DNA from: Kerstersia gyiorum
Lineage (GTDB): Bacteria > Pseudomonadota > Gammaproteobacteria > Burkholderiales > Burkholderiaceae_B
Reading direction: 5' to 3'
Assembly (NCBI RefSeq): GCF_004216755.1
Contig: NZ_SGWZ01000001.1
Coordinates: 868,001-932,000, forward strand
DNA: 64,000 nt
Part shown: one piece after another, positions 19,186 through 27,013 of the stretch
Numbering within the stretch: the first letter of the stretch is position 1
Layout: each line of letters opens with the position of its first letter
The notes under the pieces: model-generated
The model's input: only the letters and a program-made list of their open reading frames with translations
Told to the model about the DNA's origin: nothing
Database searches by the model: none
Made by a program: the position numbers and the translations under genes

Positions 19186-20432
19186 CGGCAAACAGTGGCA
19201 CGGCCCAGGCCGGCGCTGGCCTGGGCCGGCTGCAGTACGACGTAGCAGTACTGGGTGCCGGCGCGGCCGGCATGATGTGTGCGGCCGTGGCGGCGCAGCG
19301 CGGCCGGCGTGTGGTCCTGATCGACCATGCTGCCCGGCTTGCCGAGAAAATACGCATCTCCGGCGGCGGGCGCTGCAACTTCACCAACCTGGGGGCTGGG
19401 CCGTCCAATTATCTGTCGGCCAACCCGGCATTCTGCCGTTCCGCCCTGGCCGGTTATACCCCGCAGGATTTCCTGGGCTTGTTGCGGCAGCACCGGATCA
19501 GTTGGCATGAGAAGCACAAGGGCCAGCTGTTCTGCGACGATAGCAGTGAAGACATCATCCGCATGCTGCGCGCCGAGTGCGATAAAGGCGGCGTGCGCTG
19601 GCGCATGGAAACCCGCGTCGATGCGGTGCGTGCCGATGGCGAGGGCTATGCCCTGGATACCAGCGCCGGGGTGATTACCGCGCACAGGGTGGTCGTGGCG
19701 ACCGGCGGCATGGCCATTCCCCAGCTTGGCGCCACGGATTTCGGCCTGAAACTGGCGCGCCAGTGGGGCCTGAAGATCATCGAGCCGCGTCCGGCGCTGG
19801 TGCCGCTGGTGTTCGACGCCGCAGATTGGAAGCCTTATGCCGCACTGTCCGGTGTTGCGGTGGAGGTCGGCATTGCCACGGGTGCAGCGAAGCGGGGCGG
19901 TGGGGCGTTCCTGGGGGACCTGTTGTTTACGCATCGGGGCCTGTCGGGACCGGCCGTGCTGCAGATTTCCAGCTTCTGGGAACCGGGCCAGCCCATTTGT
20001 ATCGACCTGGCGCCTGCCCTGGATATGGAGGCAGAGCTGTTGCGTGCCAAGCCGGGCAGCCGCCAGCAACTGGGGACGGTGCTGGCGCAGCTCTGGCCAC
20101 GGCGCCTGGCCGAACACTGGTTGTCGGCGCAAGGCAATATGCCTGACGCGTTCTCGGCACGCCTGGCGGATGTGCCTGATCGCCTATTGCGCCAGCTGGC
20201 GCAGACTATTCAGGCGTGGCAGCTGGTGCCCTCCGGGACGGCAGGCTACAAGAAAGCCGAAGTGATGCGCGGCGGCGTGGATACCCGGGAGCTGAACCAG
20301 AAGACCATGGAAGCCCGGCGCGCGCCGGGGCTGCATTTCATCGGTGAAGCCGTCGATGTCACCGGCTGGCTGGGCGGCTACAACTTCCAATGGGCCTGGG
20401 CCTCCGGCGTGGCCTGCGGCAAGGCAGTTTGA
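19182..20432 (+). CDS. BaiN/RdsA-like NAD(P)/FAD-dependent oxidoreductase (HI0933/YhiN family)
   Basis: 416 aa. The N-terminal FAD motif GAGAAGMMCA is followed by the family hallmark KIRISGGGRCNFTN, and GGMAIPQLGATDFG. The C-terminus has the second family block GLHFIGEAVDVTGWLGGYNFQWAWASG. Members are flavoproteins acting on unsaturated or aromatic substrates; BaiN reduces bile acids, and most are uncharacterised. The start is GTG 19182, which overlaps the decarboxylase stop as GTGA, indicating translational coupling; an upstream ATG 19164 is inside the previous gene. A 12-bp hairpin follows the stop. Confidence 0.87.
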   Translation: MTANSGTAQAGAGLGRLQYDVAVLGAGAAGMMCAAVAAQRGRRVVLIDHAARLAEKIRISGGGRCNFTNLGAGPSNYLSANPAFCRSALAGYTPQDFLGLLRQHRISWHEKHKGQLFCDDSSEDIIRMLRAECDKGGVRWRMETRVDAVRADGEGYALDTSAGVITAHRVVVATGGMAIPQLGATDFGLKLARQWGLKIIEPRPALVPLVFDAADWKPYAALSGVAVEVGIATGAAKRGGGAFLGDLLFTHRGLSGPAVLQISSFWEPGQPICIDLAPALDMEAELLRAKPGSRQQLGTVLAQLWPRRLAEHWLSAQGNMPDAFSARLADVPDRLLRQLAQTIQAWQLVPSGTAGYKKAEVMRGGVDTRELNQKTMEARRAPGLHFIGEAVDVTGWLGGYNFQWAWASGVACGKAV

Positions 20433-20434
20433 AC

Positions 20435-20463
20435 CTGGGTGCGCAGCCTGGCTGCGCACCCAG
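20435..20463 (+). terminator. Hairpin after the BaiN-like gene
   Basis: Perfect 12-bp arms (20435-20446 and 20452-20463) and a 5-base loop begin 2 bases after the stop. No T tract follows. Confidence 0.55.
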
Positions 20464-20739
20464 CGGGTAGCTTTATGCATGTGACGCATGCGCGGCGGCA
20501 TCTGGGCACCTGCGTCGGTTCACCCTCTCCACCTCCCCACAGTTCATATCTCCGTATGTACGTGTCGCTGCATCCGCATGCGTGCGGCAGGCCTGTGTTT
20601 CGGCGAGTACGGCGGGTGGCGACAGGTGGGAGCAGGGCGGCAGGGATCGGCAGACCGGGCAGGGCGTAACCCCCAACAGGGCGCATGCGGGTGCCCGAAG
20701 GCAAAGACATGTCAGGACTGGCCATGCTTGAATTTCTAA
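20464..20739. other. Intergenic stretch with no recognised gene
   Basis: About 275 bases between the hairpin and the next gene. It has short palindromes (GCATGC, TGCGTGCGGCA-like) and turns AT-rich just before 20740, which suggests a promoter for the small protein gene. No RNA gene or convincing reading frame was seen on either strand. Confidence 0.4.
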
Positions 20740-20802
20740 ATGAAAAATATTATTATTAGCAAACAGCTTTCCGATAGCCAATCCGTTCTTGCAGGAATGC
20801 CC

Positions 20803-21243
20803 ATGTTGCCAGATTTCATTGCCTTTGAGCCTAGCCGTACCGAGCGCTGTCCGCTCGATCCCTGGCGCCGCCTGACGGAGCGGGGCGACCGGGCACTGGC
20901 GCGTGGCGATGGCCATTCGGCCATGACGCAATACCGAGCGGCGCTCAGTCTGGCCGATGCATGTTTCCCCCATATTGCAGACGCAGAGGCGGGCGCATCG
21001 GCGTTGTTTGCTTCCCACCGCAATTTGGCCCGCCTGTATGAAACACTGGGCCACATGGACATGCAGATCGAACACGTCTGCGTCGCCTATGAAATCCTGG
21101 CGCAGGCCGCACATGATGGCGCGCTGGCGCCCGGCTGGCGTGAAGCCTCGGGGCGCTGGGGGCGGCATGCCAGGGGCGTGCTGGCAGAACTGCTGGGCCG
21201 GTTTCCCGGGCACGAGCGCCTGCAGGCCTTGACCCTGCACTGA
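20803..21243 (+). CDS. Small helical, TPR-like protein of unknown function
   Basis: 146 aa from ATG 20803 (167 aa if ATG 20740 is used). AGGA at 20793-20796 sits 6 bases before ATG 20803, which favours the shorter form. The protein is mostly helical, with a run resembling TPR repeats: ERGDRALARGDGHSAMTQYRAALSLAD, then ASHRNLARLYETLGHMDMQIE, both given here only in outline. No signal peptide or catalytic motif is visible. It precedes sodA by 200 bases on the same strand. I do not recognise a named family. Confidence 0.6.
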   Translation: MLPDFIAFEPSRTERCPLDPWRRLTERGDRALARGDGHSAMTQYRAALSLADACFPHIADAEAGASALFASHRNLARLYETLGHMDMQIEHVCVAYEILAQAAHDGALAPGWREASGRWGRHARGVLAELLGRFPGHERLQALTLH

Positions 21244-21443
21244 TTAGGGCCGTCTAGGCCAATTTCCTGTTGATCGCGTATGCTTAGAGGGTATGCGGAT
21301 GCCCTCCCGCAGGTTGGGGAGGGTGGACGTTATGCCCCGGATTCTGCCATCATTGCGGTGGCAAGAAGAGCAACGTTGCTGTAGTCCTGGAAGGGCGCGC
21401 TGCGCCTGTCCGTCCGGCTGCAACAGTACAACAGGAGAATTCA

Positions 21444-22058
21444 ATGGCTTATACCCTTCCCCCCCTTCCCTATGCCTATGATGCGCTGGAGCCGCACATC
21501 GACACGGAAACGATGCAGATCCACCATACCAAGCATCACCAGACCTACATTAACAACGTGAATGCTGCGCTGGAAGGGGCCGGCATCGCCGAGCAACCCG
21601 TGGAAGACCTGCTGCGCAACTTCGCCAGCCTGCCGCAAGCCGTGCAGGGTGCCGTGCGCAACAACGGTGGCGGCCATGCCAACCACTCGCTGTTCTGGAC
21701 CGTCATGTCCCCGAACGGTGGTGGCGAGCCGACGGGCAAGCTGGCTGACGCGATCAAGAACGAACTGGGCGGCTTCGAAGCCTTCAAGGAGGCCTTCATC
21801 AAGGCTGCACTGACCCGCTTCGGCAGCGGCTGGGCCTGGCTGACCGTGGACAAGGCCGGCAAGCTGGCAGTCGAAAGCAGCGCCAACCAGGATAGCCCTC
21901 TGATCGACGGCCGTACTCCCATCCTGGGCCTGGACGTTTGGGAGCACGCTTATTACCTGAAGTACCAGAACCGTCGTCCCGAGTACATCGGCGCGTTCTT
22001 CAACGTGGTGAACTGGGCCGAAGTGTCCCGCCGCTACGAAGCCGCACTGGCTGGCTGA
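21444..22058 (+). CDS. sodA: Superoxide dismutase, Mn-type (Fe/Mn family)
   Basis: 204 aa. Metal ligands are in HHTKHH near residue 26-31, HANHSLFW, and DVWEHAYY. The family discriminators GGHANHS and SSANQDSPL resemble E. coli SodA (Mn), not SodB, whose equivalents contain NAAQVWNH and a different loop. It dismutates superoxide in the cytoplasm. The RBS AGGAGA precedes the ATG 21444 by 6 bases. Upstream (21244-21443) holds a CCCTCCC/GGGAGGG hairpin; I could not assign a regulator site. Metal preference is inferred from the motifs. Confidence 0.94.
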   Translation: MAYTLPPLPYAYDALEPHIDTETMQIHHTKHHQTYINNVNAALEGAGIAEQPVEDLLRNFASLPQAVQGAVRNNGGGHANHSLFWTVMSPNGGGEPTGKLADAIKNELGGFEAFKEAFIKAALTRFGSGWAWLTVDKAGKLAVESSANQDSPLIDGRTPILGLDVWEHAYYLKYQNRRPEYIGAFFNVVNWAEVSRRYEAALAG

Positions 22059-22226
22059 TAGGCAAGGCACGCGCCAGCGCCCGCGTGGCGCTGGCGCAGC
22101 CGGGAATGCATTCCCAACGCCATGCCCGGCTGCCATGCCGGGCATGGCTTTTTCTTGCCGGCGCGGCAGACCTATCCTGTATGATCGCGGCTTGTTTGCA
22201 CGATTTCCGCCGAGAGGTCACTAACC

Positions 22227-22604
22227 ATGAACATACCTGACGACAGGCGCTATGCCGCCACCCATGAATGGATTCTGCGCGATGGCGATAGCTGTATCGT
22301 GGGGATTTCCGATCCCGCGCAAGACCAGCTGGGCGATGTGGTGTATGTGGGCGATGTGCCGGTAGGGCAGACGCTGCAGGCCGGTCAGGTGGCTGGCGTG
22401 GTGGAGTCAGTAAAGGCTGCTTCCGATATCCATGCCCCGGTCGCGGGCCGTGTCGTGGCCTTCAATGAAGACCTGGCTGACGATCCCTCGGGGCTCAACA
22501 GCGATCCTTATACGACTTGGATTTTCCGTATCGTACCGGATGCCTTCGACGATATTGACACCCTGCTGGATGCAGGCGCCTATTCGAGCGTGGCCAACGG
22601 CTGA
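22227..22604 (+). CDS. gcvH: Glycine cleavage system H protein
   Basis: 125 aa, the normal length. The lipoyl-lysine is K63 in ESVKAASDIHAP. It shuttles the aminomethyl group between P, T and L proteins. No gcvT or gcvP is nearby: it sits alone between sodA and a bidirectional terminator, although it is usually part of a gcvTHP operon. It could also serve as a lipoyl carrier. The RBS GAGAGG lies upstream of ATG 22227. Confidence 0.94.
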   Translation: MNIPDDRRYAATHEWILRDGDSCIVGISDPAQDQLGDVVYVGDVPVGQTLQAGQVAGVVESVKAASDIHAPVAGRVVAFNEDLADDPSGLNSDPYTTWIFRIVPDAFDDIDTLLDAGAYSSVANG

Positions 22605-22653
22605 ACCCGGTTTCGGGCCGGGCCGCGGCCAGCGGCCACGCTGGCGCGGTATA

Positions 22654-22686
22654 AAAAAGCCCGATCACAACATGATCGGGCTTTTT
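22654..22686. terminator. Bidirectional Rho-independent terminator
   Basis: 14-bp arms (22654-22667 and 22673-22686) with loop CAACA. The arms begin with A5 and end with T5, so the structure terminates both gcvH and the convergent YdgA-family gene. Confidence 0.9.
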
Positions 22687-22719
22687 GCATGATGCCGTCA
22701 TGGACGGCAACGCATGGCT

Positions 22720-24243
22720 TTACTGTTGCGGAACGACCTGCTCTTCCTCGAAGCGGAATTCTTCCAGTTCGGGAGCGCTGCCCTGGGAAATCTCGGGCGA
22801 ATCGAAGCCGCTGGCCAGCATGCCGAACAACAGCGGGATCATGAAGGGCGGGACTTCATCGCCGTTGATGACCAGGCTGCCGTTCTCGAAGGTAATGTAG
22901 CCGGTGTATTTGCCGTCGTCGGTCAACGTCAGGGCGCCCTCCTCGACCAGGCTTTCCATGGTGGCCGGCAGCGTGGCTTCCACGTGTTCCTTGGCGGTAT
23001 CAGCAGGCATGCCGTCGATCATCAGGAAGCGCTGATAGCTCTCGGCCACCATGTTCTTGTCCAGCGTCAGCGTTGCGTGAACGCGCTTGATGATTTCCGG
23101 GCCAGGCTGGTTCAGCTTGGCAGGCGCAGCCGTGTCCACAGCCAGGTCCAGCGTGGATTTGCCTGCGGTATTGGTGGTGTCCAGCGTGACGAGCAATTGC
23201 GGCGCCTGGCTGAGCAAGCCGATCAGGTTGTCCTGGATGCCAGGCATGGCCAGGATTTGGCTCGGGTCGCTGATGGTACGCAGCTTGCCACTTTCCATCA
23301 GGTCTTCGTAGGCCTTGTAGAGGCCTTGCAGGGCAGCGCCGTCCAGGCGGTTGAGACGAGCGTCCAGCACCACGTCGCCGAAGTCCTGCTGGCCGATGTT
23401 GATGCCGTTGACGGAATAGACGGCATTGGCGTTGAAGGCGGTCTTGCCTTCTTCGGCAACACCGGAAGTCACGCCGATGCGCTTGATCGAGATCTTGCGG
23501 TCAGAGTTGTTGTCGATATTGTCGATGAGGAAGTCGTCGATCGACAGGGAGCTGGTGCCCACGCCGATGTCAAAGGCGCTGCGCTCGGTCTTGGCAACGA
23601 AGTCCATTTTGCCGAACGACAGGCGGAAGGGGTTCTCGCTTTCGAGATCATTGACGGTCAGGCCAGCGCTGCCGCCCTTGGCATCCCATTCCTGGCCGTC
23701 GGTCGAGGCCGTGCCTTCGAGGTTGAGGCCAGCGAAGTCAATCGAGACTTCTTCGGTACTGTGCTTGGCCGGGGAGATCTTCCAGTCGAAGGCGATGGTC
23801 TGGCCGAAACCGATGCGGGTGTAGCCGATGAACGGTTCCTTGTCGCCGAAGAATGCCTTGGCCTTGGCGGCGTTGGGATCATTGGCATCCACGGTGGTTT
23901 TGCTGAAGGCCAGCGCCGGCGCGAACATGCCGTGGCTCAGGGCCGCCCAGGGCAGCGGGCCGTGGCTGATGGCGTCGTGCAGGACCAGAGAACCTTCTTC
24001 GCCACGAATGCCGACGCGGTAGCGCGCTTCGCTGGAGAAGATGCCACGTTCGTAGCTGACCTTCTCGAGGTAGGGCGGCGTGTCGATGCCATTGAGCGCA
24101 AACTCCGATGCCAGGCGGCTATTCAGGCGCGTGATCTGGGTATCCACCATCTTTTCGATCTTGGTGCCGAGATACCAGGAGCTGCCGACATAGGCGACAG
24201 CCAGTACGCCGACAACGGCGATGGCAATGGGGGTTTTCTTCAT
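22720..24243 (-). CDS. YdgA/DUF945 family protein
   Basis: 507 aa. An N-terminal signal anchor (about residues 5-24) is followed by the DUF945 body, with YLGTKIEKMVD and GIFSSEARYRV as family-like blocks. The rest is beta-rich, acidic and lacks Cys, consistent with an envelope protein facing the periplasm. The E. coli homologue YdgA is a peripheral or inner-membrane protein of unclear role. It is last in an OsmC-thyA-folA-ydgA run on the minus strand, 45 bases after the folA stop. Confidence 0.85.
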   Translation of the reverse strand: MKKTPIAIAVVGVLAVAYVGSSWYLGTKIEKMVDTQITRLNSRLASEFALNGIDTPPYLEKVSYERGIFSSEARYRVGIRGEEGSLVLHDAISHGPLPWAALSHGMFAPALAFSKTTVDANDPNAAKAKAFFGDKEPFIGYTRIGFGQTIAFDWKISPAKHSTEEVSIDFAGLNLEGTASTDGQEWDAKGGSAGLTVNDLESENPFRLSFGKMDFVAKTERSAFDIGVGTSSLSIDDFLIDNIDNNSDRKISIKRIGVTSGVAEEGKTAFNANAVYSVNGINIGQQDFGDVVLDARLNRLDGAALQGLYKAYEDLMESGKLRTISDPSQILAMPGIQDNLIGLLSQAPQLLVTLDTTNTAGKSTLDLAVDTAAPAKLNQPGPEIIKRVHATLTLDKNMVAESYQRFLMIDGMPADTAKEHVEATLPATMESLVEEGALTLTDDGKYTGYITFENGSLVINGDEVPPFMIPLLFGMLASGFDSPEISQGSAPELEEFRFEEEQVVPQQ

Positions 24244-24288
24244 GGTCGAAGGGATTCCTAGTTGCGAGGTTTGATGACTGGGTGGCTG

Positions 24289-24801
24289 TCAGGCGGCTGC
24301 CGGTGATGTCTTGCGCTCGTAAACGACAAAGTCGTATTCATAGCCATTTTCAGTTTGCCGTTCACTGCGAGATGTTTCCATCCACTCATCCCCAGGCAGT
24401 TGAGGAAAGTAGGCATCGCCTTCGATGCTGGCATGAACTTCTGTGGCGACAACGCGTCGGGCAAGGGGCAGGGCTAACCGATAGATTTGTGCGCCGCCGA
24501 TGATATAGGGCGATGCCTCGGCAGTGCAAGCCGCCAGGGCCGCTTCTAGTGACGGATAGACGCTGGCGCCGGCCGCTTCGTAACAAGAGTTACGGCTTAT
24601 CACAATATTCAGCCTGCCGGGCAGGGGCCGCCCCAGGGATTCCCAGGTATTGCGTCCCATGATGACCGGGTGGCCCAGCGTGGAACGCTTGAAGTGCGCC
24701 AGGTCGCCCGGTAGCCGCCACGGCAGTGTGTTGTCGTGGCCTATTACACGATTGGCGGCATAGGCGACGATCAGATCGGGGGCAGCGAGCTTGGCGGACA
24801 T
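24289..24801 (-). CDS. folA: Dihydrofolate reductase
   Basis: 170 aa. Typical DHFR blocks are seen: IVAYAANRVIGHDNTLPWRLPGDLAHFK-type N-terminus, GRNTWESLGRPLPGR, and IIGGAQIY. It reduces dihydrofolate to tetrahydrofolate with NADPH, recycling the product of ThyA encoded just upstream. The ATG 24801 gives the standard length. A longer in-frame extension back to 25242 runs through thyA in another frame and is not real. Confidence 0.96.
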   Translation of the reverse strand: MSAKLAAPDLIVAYAANRVIGHDNTLPWRLPGDLAHFKRSTLGHPVIMGRNTWESLGRPLPGRLNIVISRNSCYEAAGASVYPSLEAALAACTAEASPYIIGGAQIYRLALPLARRVVATEVHASIEGDAYFPQLPGDEWMETSRSERQTENGYEYDFVVYERKTSPAAA

Positions 24802-24904
24802 CAGTACGTCTCGTTGGGGTAGTGGAAGGGCGCGGTGCTGGGCGGATGTGGCTGGTGGGCAGCATGTGCTGCCCGCCAGCGCTGCGAAGGCAGGAGCGCC
24901 GTGC

Positions 24905-25699
24905 TCAGACGGCAACGGCGCCCTTGATGTGCGGGTGGCTCTGGTAATCGACGATGCTGAAGTCTTCCAGCGCATAGTCGAACAGGCTATCGGGCTTGCG
25001 CAGGATTTCCAGGCGCGGGTACGGGTAGGGTTCGCGCGACAGTTGCAGCGCGACCTGCTCTTCGTGATTACTGTAGATATGGCAATCGCCGCCAGTCCAG
25101 ATGAAATCTCCGGGTTGCAGGCCGGTCTGCTGGGCCACCATATGGGTGAGTAGCGCGTAGCTGGCGATATTGAACGGCACGCCCAGGAAAATATCCGCGC
25201 TGCGCTGGTAAAGCTGGCAAGACAGGCGTCCGTCGGCGACATAGAACTGGAACAGTGCGTGGCAGGGCGGCAGCGCCATGTTCTGGATTTCCGCGACGTT
25301 CCAGGCAGAGACGATCATGCGCCGTGAATCGGGCGTGGAACGGATTTGCTCGAGCACCTGGCTGATCTGGTCGATGTGGCCGCCGTCCGGCGTGGGCCAA
25401 GAACGCCACTGTACGCCGTAGATCGGGCCGAGGTTGCCATCGGCGTCGGCCCATTCATTCCAGATGCTGACCCCACGTTCTTGCAGCCAGCGGACATTGT
25501 TGTCGCCGCGCAGGAACCAGAGCAGCTCAAGAATGATGCTCTTGGTGTGAAGCTTCTTGGTGGTGATCAGGGGAAAGCCCTGCGACAGGTCGAAGCGCAT
25601 CTGATAGCCGAAGACCGAACGCGTGCCGGTACCGGTACGATCGGTTTTGATCGTGCCATTTTCATGGACGTGGCGCAGGAAGTCTTCGTACTGGCGCAT
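24905..25699 (-). CDS. thyA: Thymidylate synthase
   Basis: 264 aa, the same length as the E. coli enzyme. The catalytic Cys is in LPPCHALFQFYV, and other blocks are RTGTGTRSVFG, LLWFLRGDNN and the C-terminal HPHIKGAVAV. It converts dUMP to dTMP using methylene-tetrahydrofolate and leaves dihydrofolate for FolA. Its start is 4 bases after the OsmC-family stop and its stop is 103 bases before folA, so the three are probably one transcript. Confidence 0.98.
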   Translation of the reverse strand: MRQYEDFLRHVHENGTIKTDRTGTGTRSVFGYQMRFDLSQGFPLITTKKLHTKSIILELLWFLRGDNNVRWLQERGVSIWNEWADADGNLGPIYGVQWRSWPTPDGGHIDQISQVLEQIRSTPDSRRMIVSAWNVAEIQNMALPPCHALFQFYVADGRLSCQLYQRSADIFLGVPFNIASYALLTHMVAQQTGLQPGDFIWTGGDCHIYSNHEEQVALQLSREPYPYPRLEILRKPDSLFDYALEDFSIVDYQSHPHIKGAVAV

Positions 25700-25703
25700 G
25701 ATC

Positions 25704-26141
25704 TCAATTGTCCTCGGGATGGGTTTCGACGATATCCAGCGACCAGCTCAATTCGGCGGTCTTGCCAAGCATGGCGGAGGCCGAGCAATACTTGTCATGT
25801 GACAGGCTGACGGCACGCTCCACCGCTGTGCGCGGCAAATTGCGGCCGGTCACGGTGAAATGGAAGTTGATGCGGGTGAACACCTTGGGGTCGGTGTCAG
25901 CGCGGTCGGCCTGCAGCGCAACCCGGCAGCCGCTGATGGCATGGCGGCCCCGCTTGAGAATCAGCACGACGTCATAGGATGCGCAGCCGCCGGCACCCGC
26001 CAGCAGCAGCTCCATGGGACGCGGAGCCAGATTGTTGCCGCCGCCTTCGGGCGCGCCATCCATGGTGGTGACGTGGCCGCTACCCGTGCGCGCCACAAAA
26101 AGCATGCCGTCGGGGCCGCCCCAGTCGATGGTGCATTCCAT
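25704..26141 (-). CDS. OsmC/Ohr family protein (YhfA-like)
   Basis: 145 aa from ATG 26141. The OsmC fold is supported by the block RPMELLLAGAGGCASYDVVLILKR (central helix with the first Cys) and by the C-terminal Cys in SHDKYCSASAM. Members use these two cysteines for thiol-based organic peroxide reduction; the YhfA branch is uncharacterised. Further upstream Met codons up to 26423 are discarded because family homology begins at MECTIDW. It heads the minus-strand run with thyA, separated by 4 bases. Confidence 0.9.
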   Translation of the reverse strand: MECTIDWGGPDGMLFVARTGSGHVTTMDGAPEGGGNNLAPRPMELLLAGAGGCASYDVVLILKRGRHAISGCRVALQADRADTDPKVFTRINFHFTVTGRNLPRTAVERAVSLSHDKYCSASAMLGKTAELSWSLDIVETHPEDN

Positions 26142-26447
26142 GATGATGAACCTTGTCAGCGAGTGTGGTGTGATGGCGACATCATAACCTTGGGGCGATG
26201 TCTGGTATAGATACGGATCTTGATGCAACGCGCAAGCCGGGAAAACCCGGCAGGGATGTTGACTGGAAAGTGAGTGGCCCGGATGCTGCAATTCACGTCC
26301 GGGAAAGCACCGGTGCGGGTTTTCAGGGTTATCCCTCTTGTGGTTTCGGCGTGGGACACAAAATTTTTTTCGAGGAAAAATGCTGCATTGCAGCGAATTT
26401 TGGAAATAAGCTTTTGCAATCAAACGTTAGTGGGCTGGATAGAGTTC
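26142..26447. other. Intergenic stretch between the OsmC gene and the small RNA promoter
   Basis: About 300 bases, becoming notably AT-rich (26340-26440) compared with the rest of the window. It should hold the OsmC-operon promoter on the minus strand. No gene or convincing regulator site was seen. Confidence 0.4.
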
Positions 26448-26476
26448 TTGCGTTGCACCAAAAACTGTTTTAATAT
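26448..26476 (+). promoter_or_regulatory. Sigma-70 promoter candidate for the small RNA
   Basis: TTGCGT (26448-26453), a 17-base spacer and TAATAT (26471-26476). It predicts a start of transcription near 26483. Confidence 0.6.
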
Positions 26477-26482
26477 TCAACC

Positions 26483-26655
26483 CATGGATGCCACAGATGA
26501 AGCGGCGCGGTGAAAACCCCGGTTCATTCAGGGCAGGTGCTACAGGGAAAGTCCCTAGTGCTTGCAAGGCCTGAAAGGCATGCCACGGTTGTCTCCTCCA
26601 CCCTCCTCCTTTGGTGGATTTGGCCCGAGATTGCAAAATCTCGGGCCTTTTTTTT
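26483..26655 (+). ncRNA. Candidate small RNA with an exposed anti-Shine-Dalgarno loop
   Basis: About 170 nt bounded by a good promoter and a strong terminator. Stem-loop 1 has outer arms TTCAGG/CCTGAA (26527-26532, 26570-26575), middle arms 26533-26541 with 26557-26565, and inner AGGGA/TCCCT. Stem-loop 2 has TCCACC/GGTGGA arms (26597-26602, 26613-26618) that present the ten-base loop CTCCTCCTTT. A second CTCCTCC at 26593-26599 precedes it. The loop differs by one base from the 3' tail of 16S rRNA (CACCTCCTTT). The RNA could pair with ribosome binding sites of several mRNAs. The only frame inside, ATG 26484, has nine codons. It could instead be a leader of the glycan operon ending in an attenuator. 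Confidence 0.55.
26622..26655 (+). terminator. Strong Rho-independent terminator of the small RNA
   Basis: Perfect 11-bp arms (26622-26632 and 26637-26647), GCAA tetraloop and eight T (26648-26655). The T run is on the plus strand only, so the direction is clear. Confidence 0.92.
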
Positions 26656-27013
26656 GTTTTTTCAGCGCAGGGCATATCACTTATGGCCGCTCAGCGCTGA
26701 CCCGGGCCCGGCCTGGTTGCAATCAGGCCGGGGTGCGGCAGGGGCAGGCTTACATGCGTTTGCCAAAAACCGGCCGAATAGCGGCTTTTTTGCTCATATT
26801 GATGATGTATGCCCTGGACAGGCGCAGTAGAATGAGCCGCCATCGTCACTCCTCATCAAGGGGGGATGACTTTGATACGCTGGCGCCGGAAGGCGTCTGC
26901 GGACATGGGCTTCTGTGTCTATTTGTGCGTGATGTTGCGCAAATGCAACTTCGCGGGAACCAGTTTGCGGCATTACCTTCAAATGTTGCTCTGGGTGCTT
27001 ATCGGGGGACTGT
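26656..27013 (+). other. Leader region of the glycan operon
   Basis: About 360 bases. It contains a 9-bp hairpin (26707-26715 with 26724-26732), a weak hairpin ending in T6 around 26790, and a TAGAAT at 26828-26833 that may be a -10 without a clear -35. A 78-codon frame from ATG 26866 overlaps the next gene and has no family features, so it is not called. Confidence 0.4.

Noticed and set aside
16672..19191. Long open frame on the minus strand across the decarboxylase gene
   Set aside because: It mirrors a confident gene with a PLP lysine motif on the plus strand; its translation has no family features. Such shadow frames are common at this GC content. The same applies to 3809-5893 (+), 6254-8059 (-), 22714-24261 (+), 28122-29630 (-) and 46667-48139 (+).
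26483..26655. 6S, 4.5S/SRP, tmRNA or RNase P RNA as identity of the small RNA
   Set aside because: The long closing helix of 6S, the SRP GGAAGG tetraloop region, a tRNA-like end and RNase P conserved boxes are not present.
26427..26675. Minus-strand frame across the small RNA region
   Set aside because: It runs through a promoter, two hairpins and the T-tract terminator, and the purine-rich ribosome-site-like stretch on that strand leads only to an eight-codon frame.
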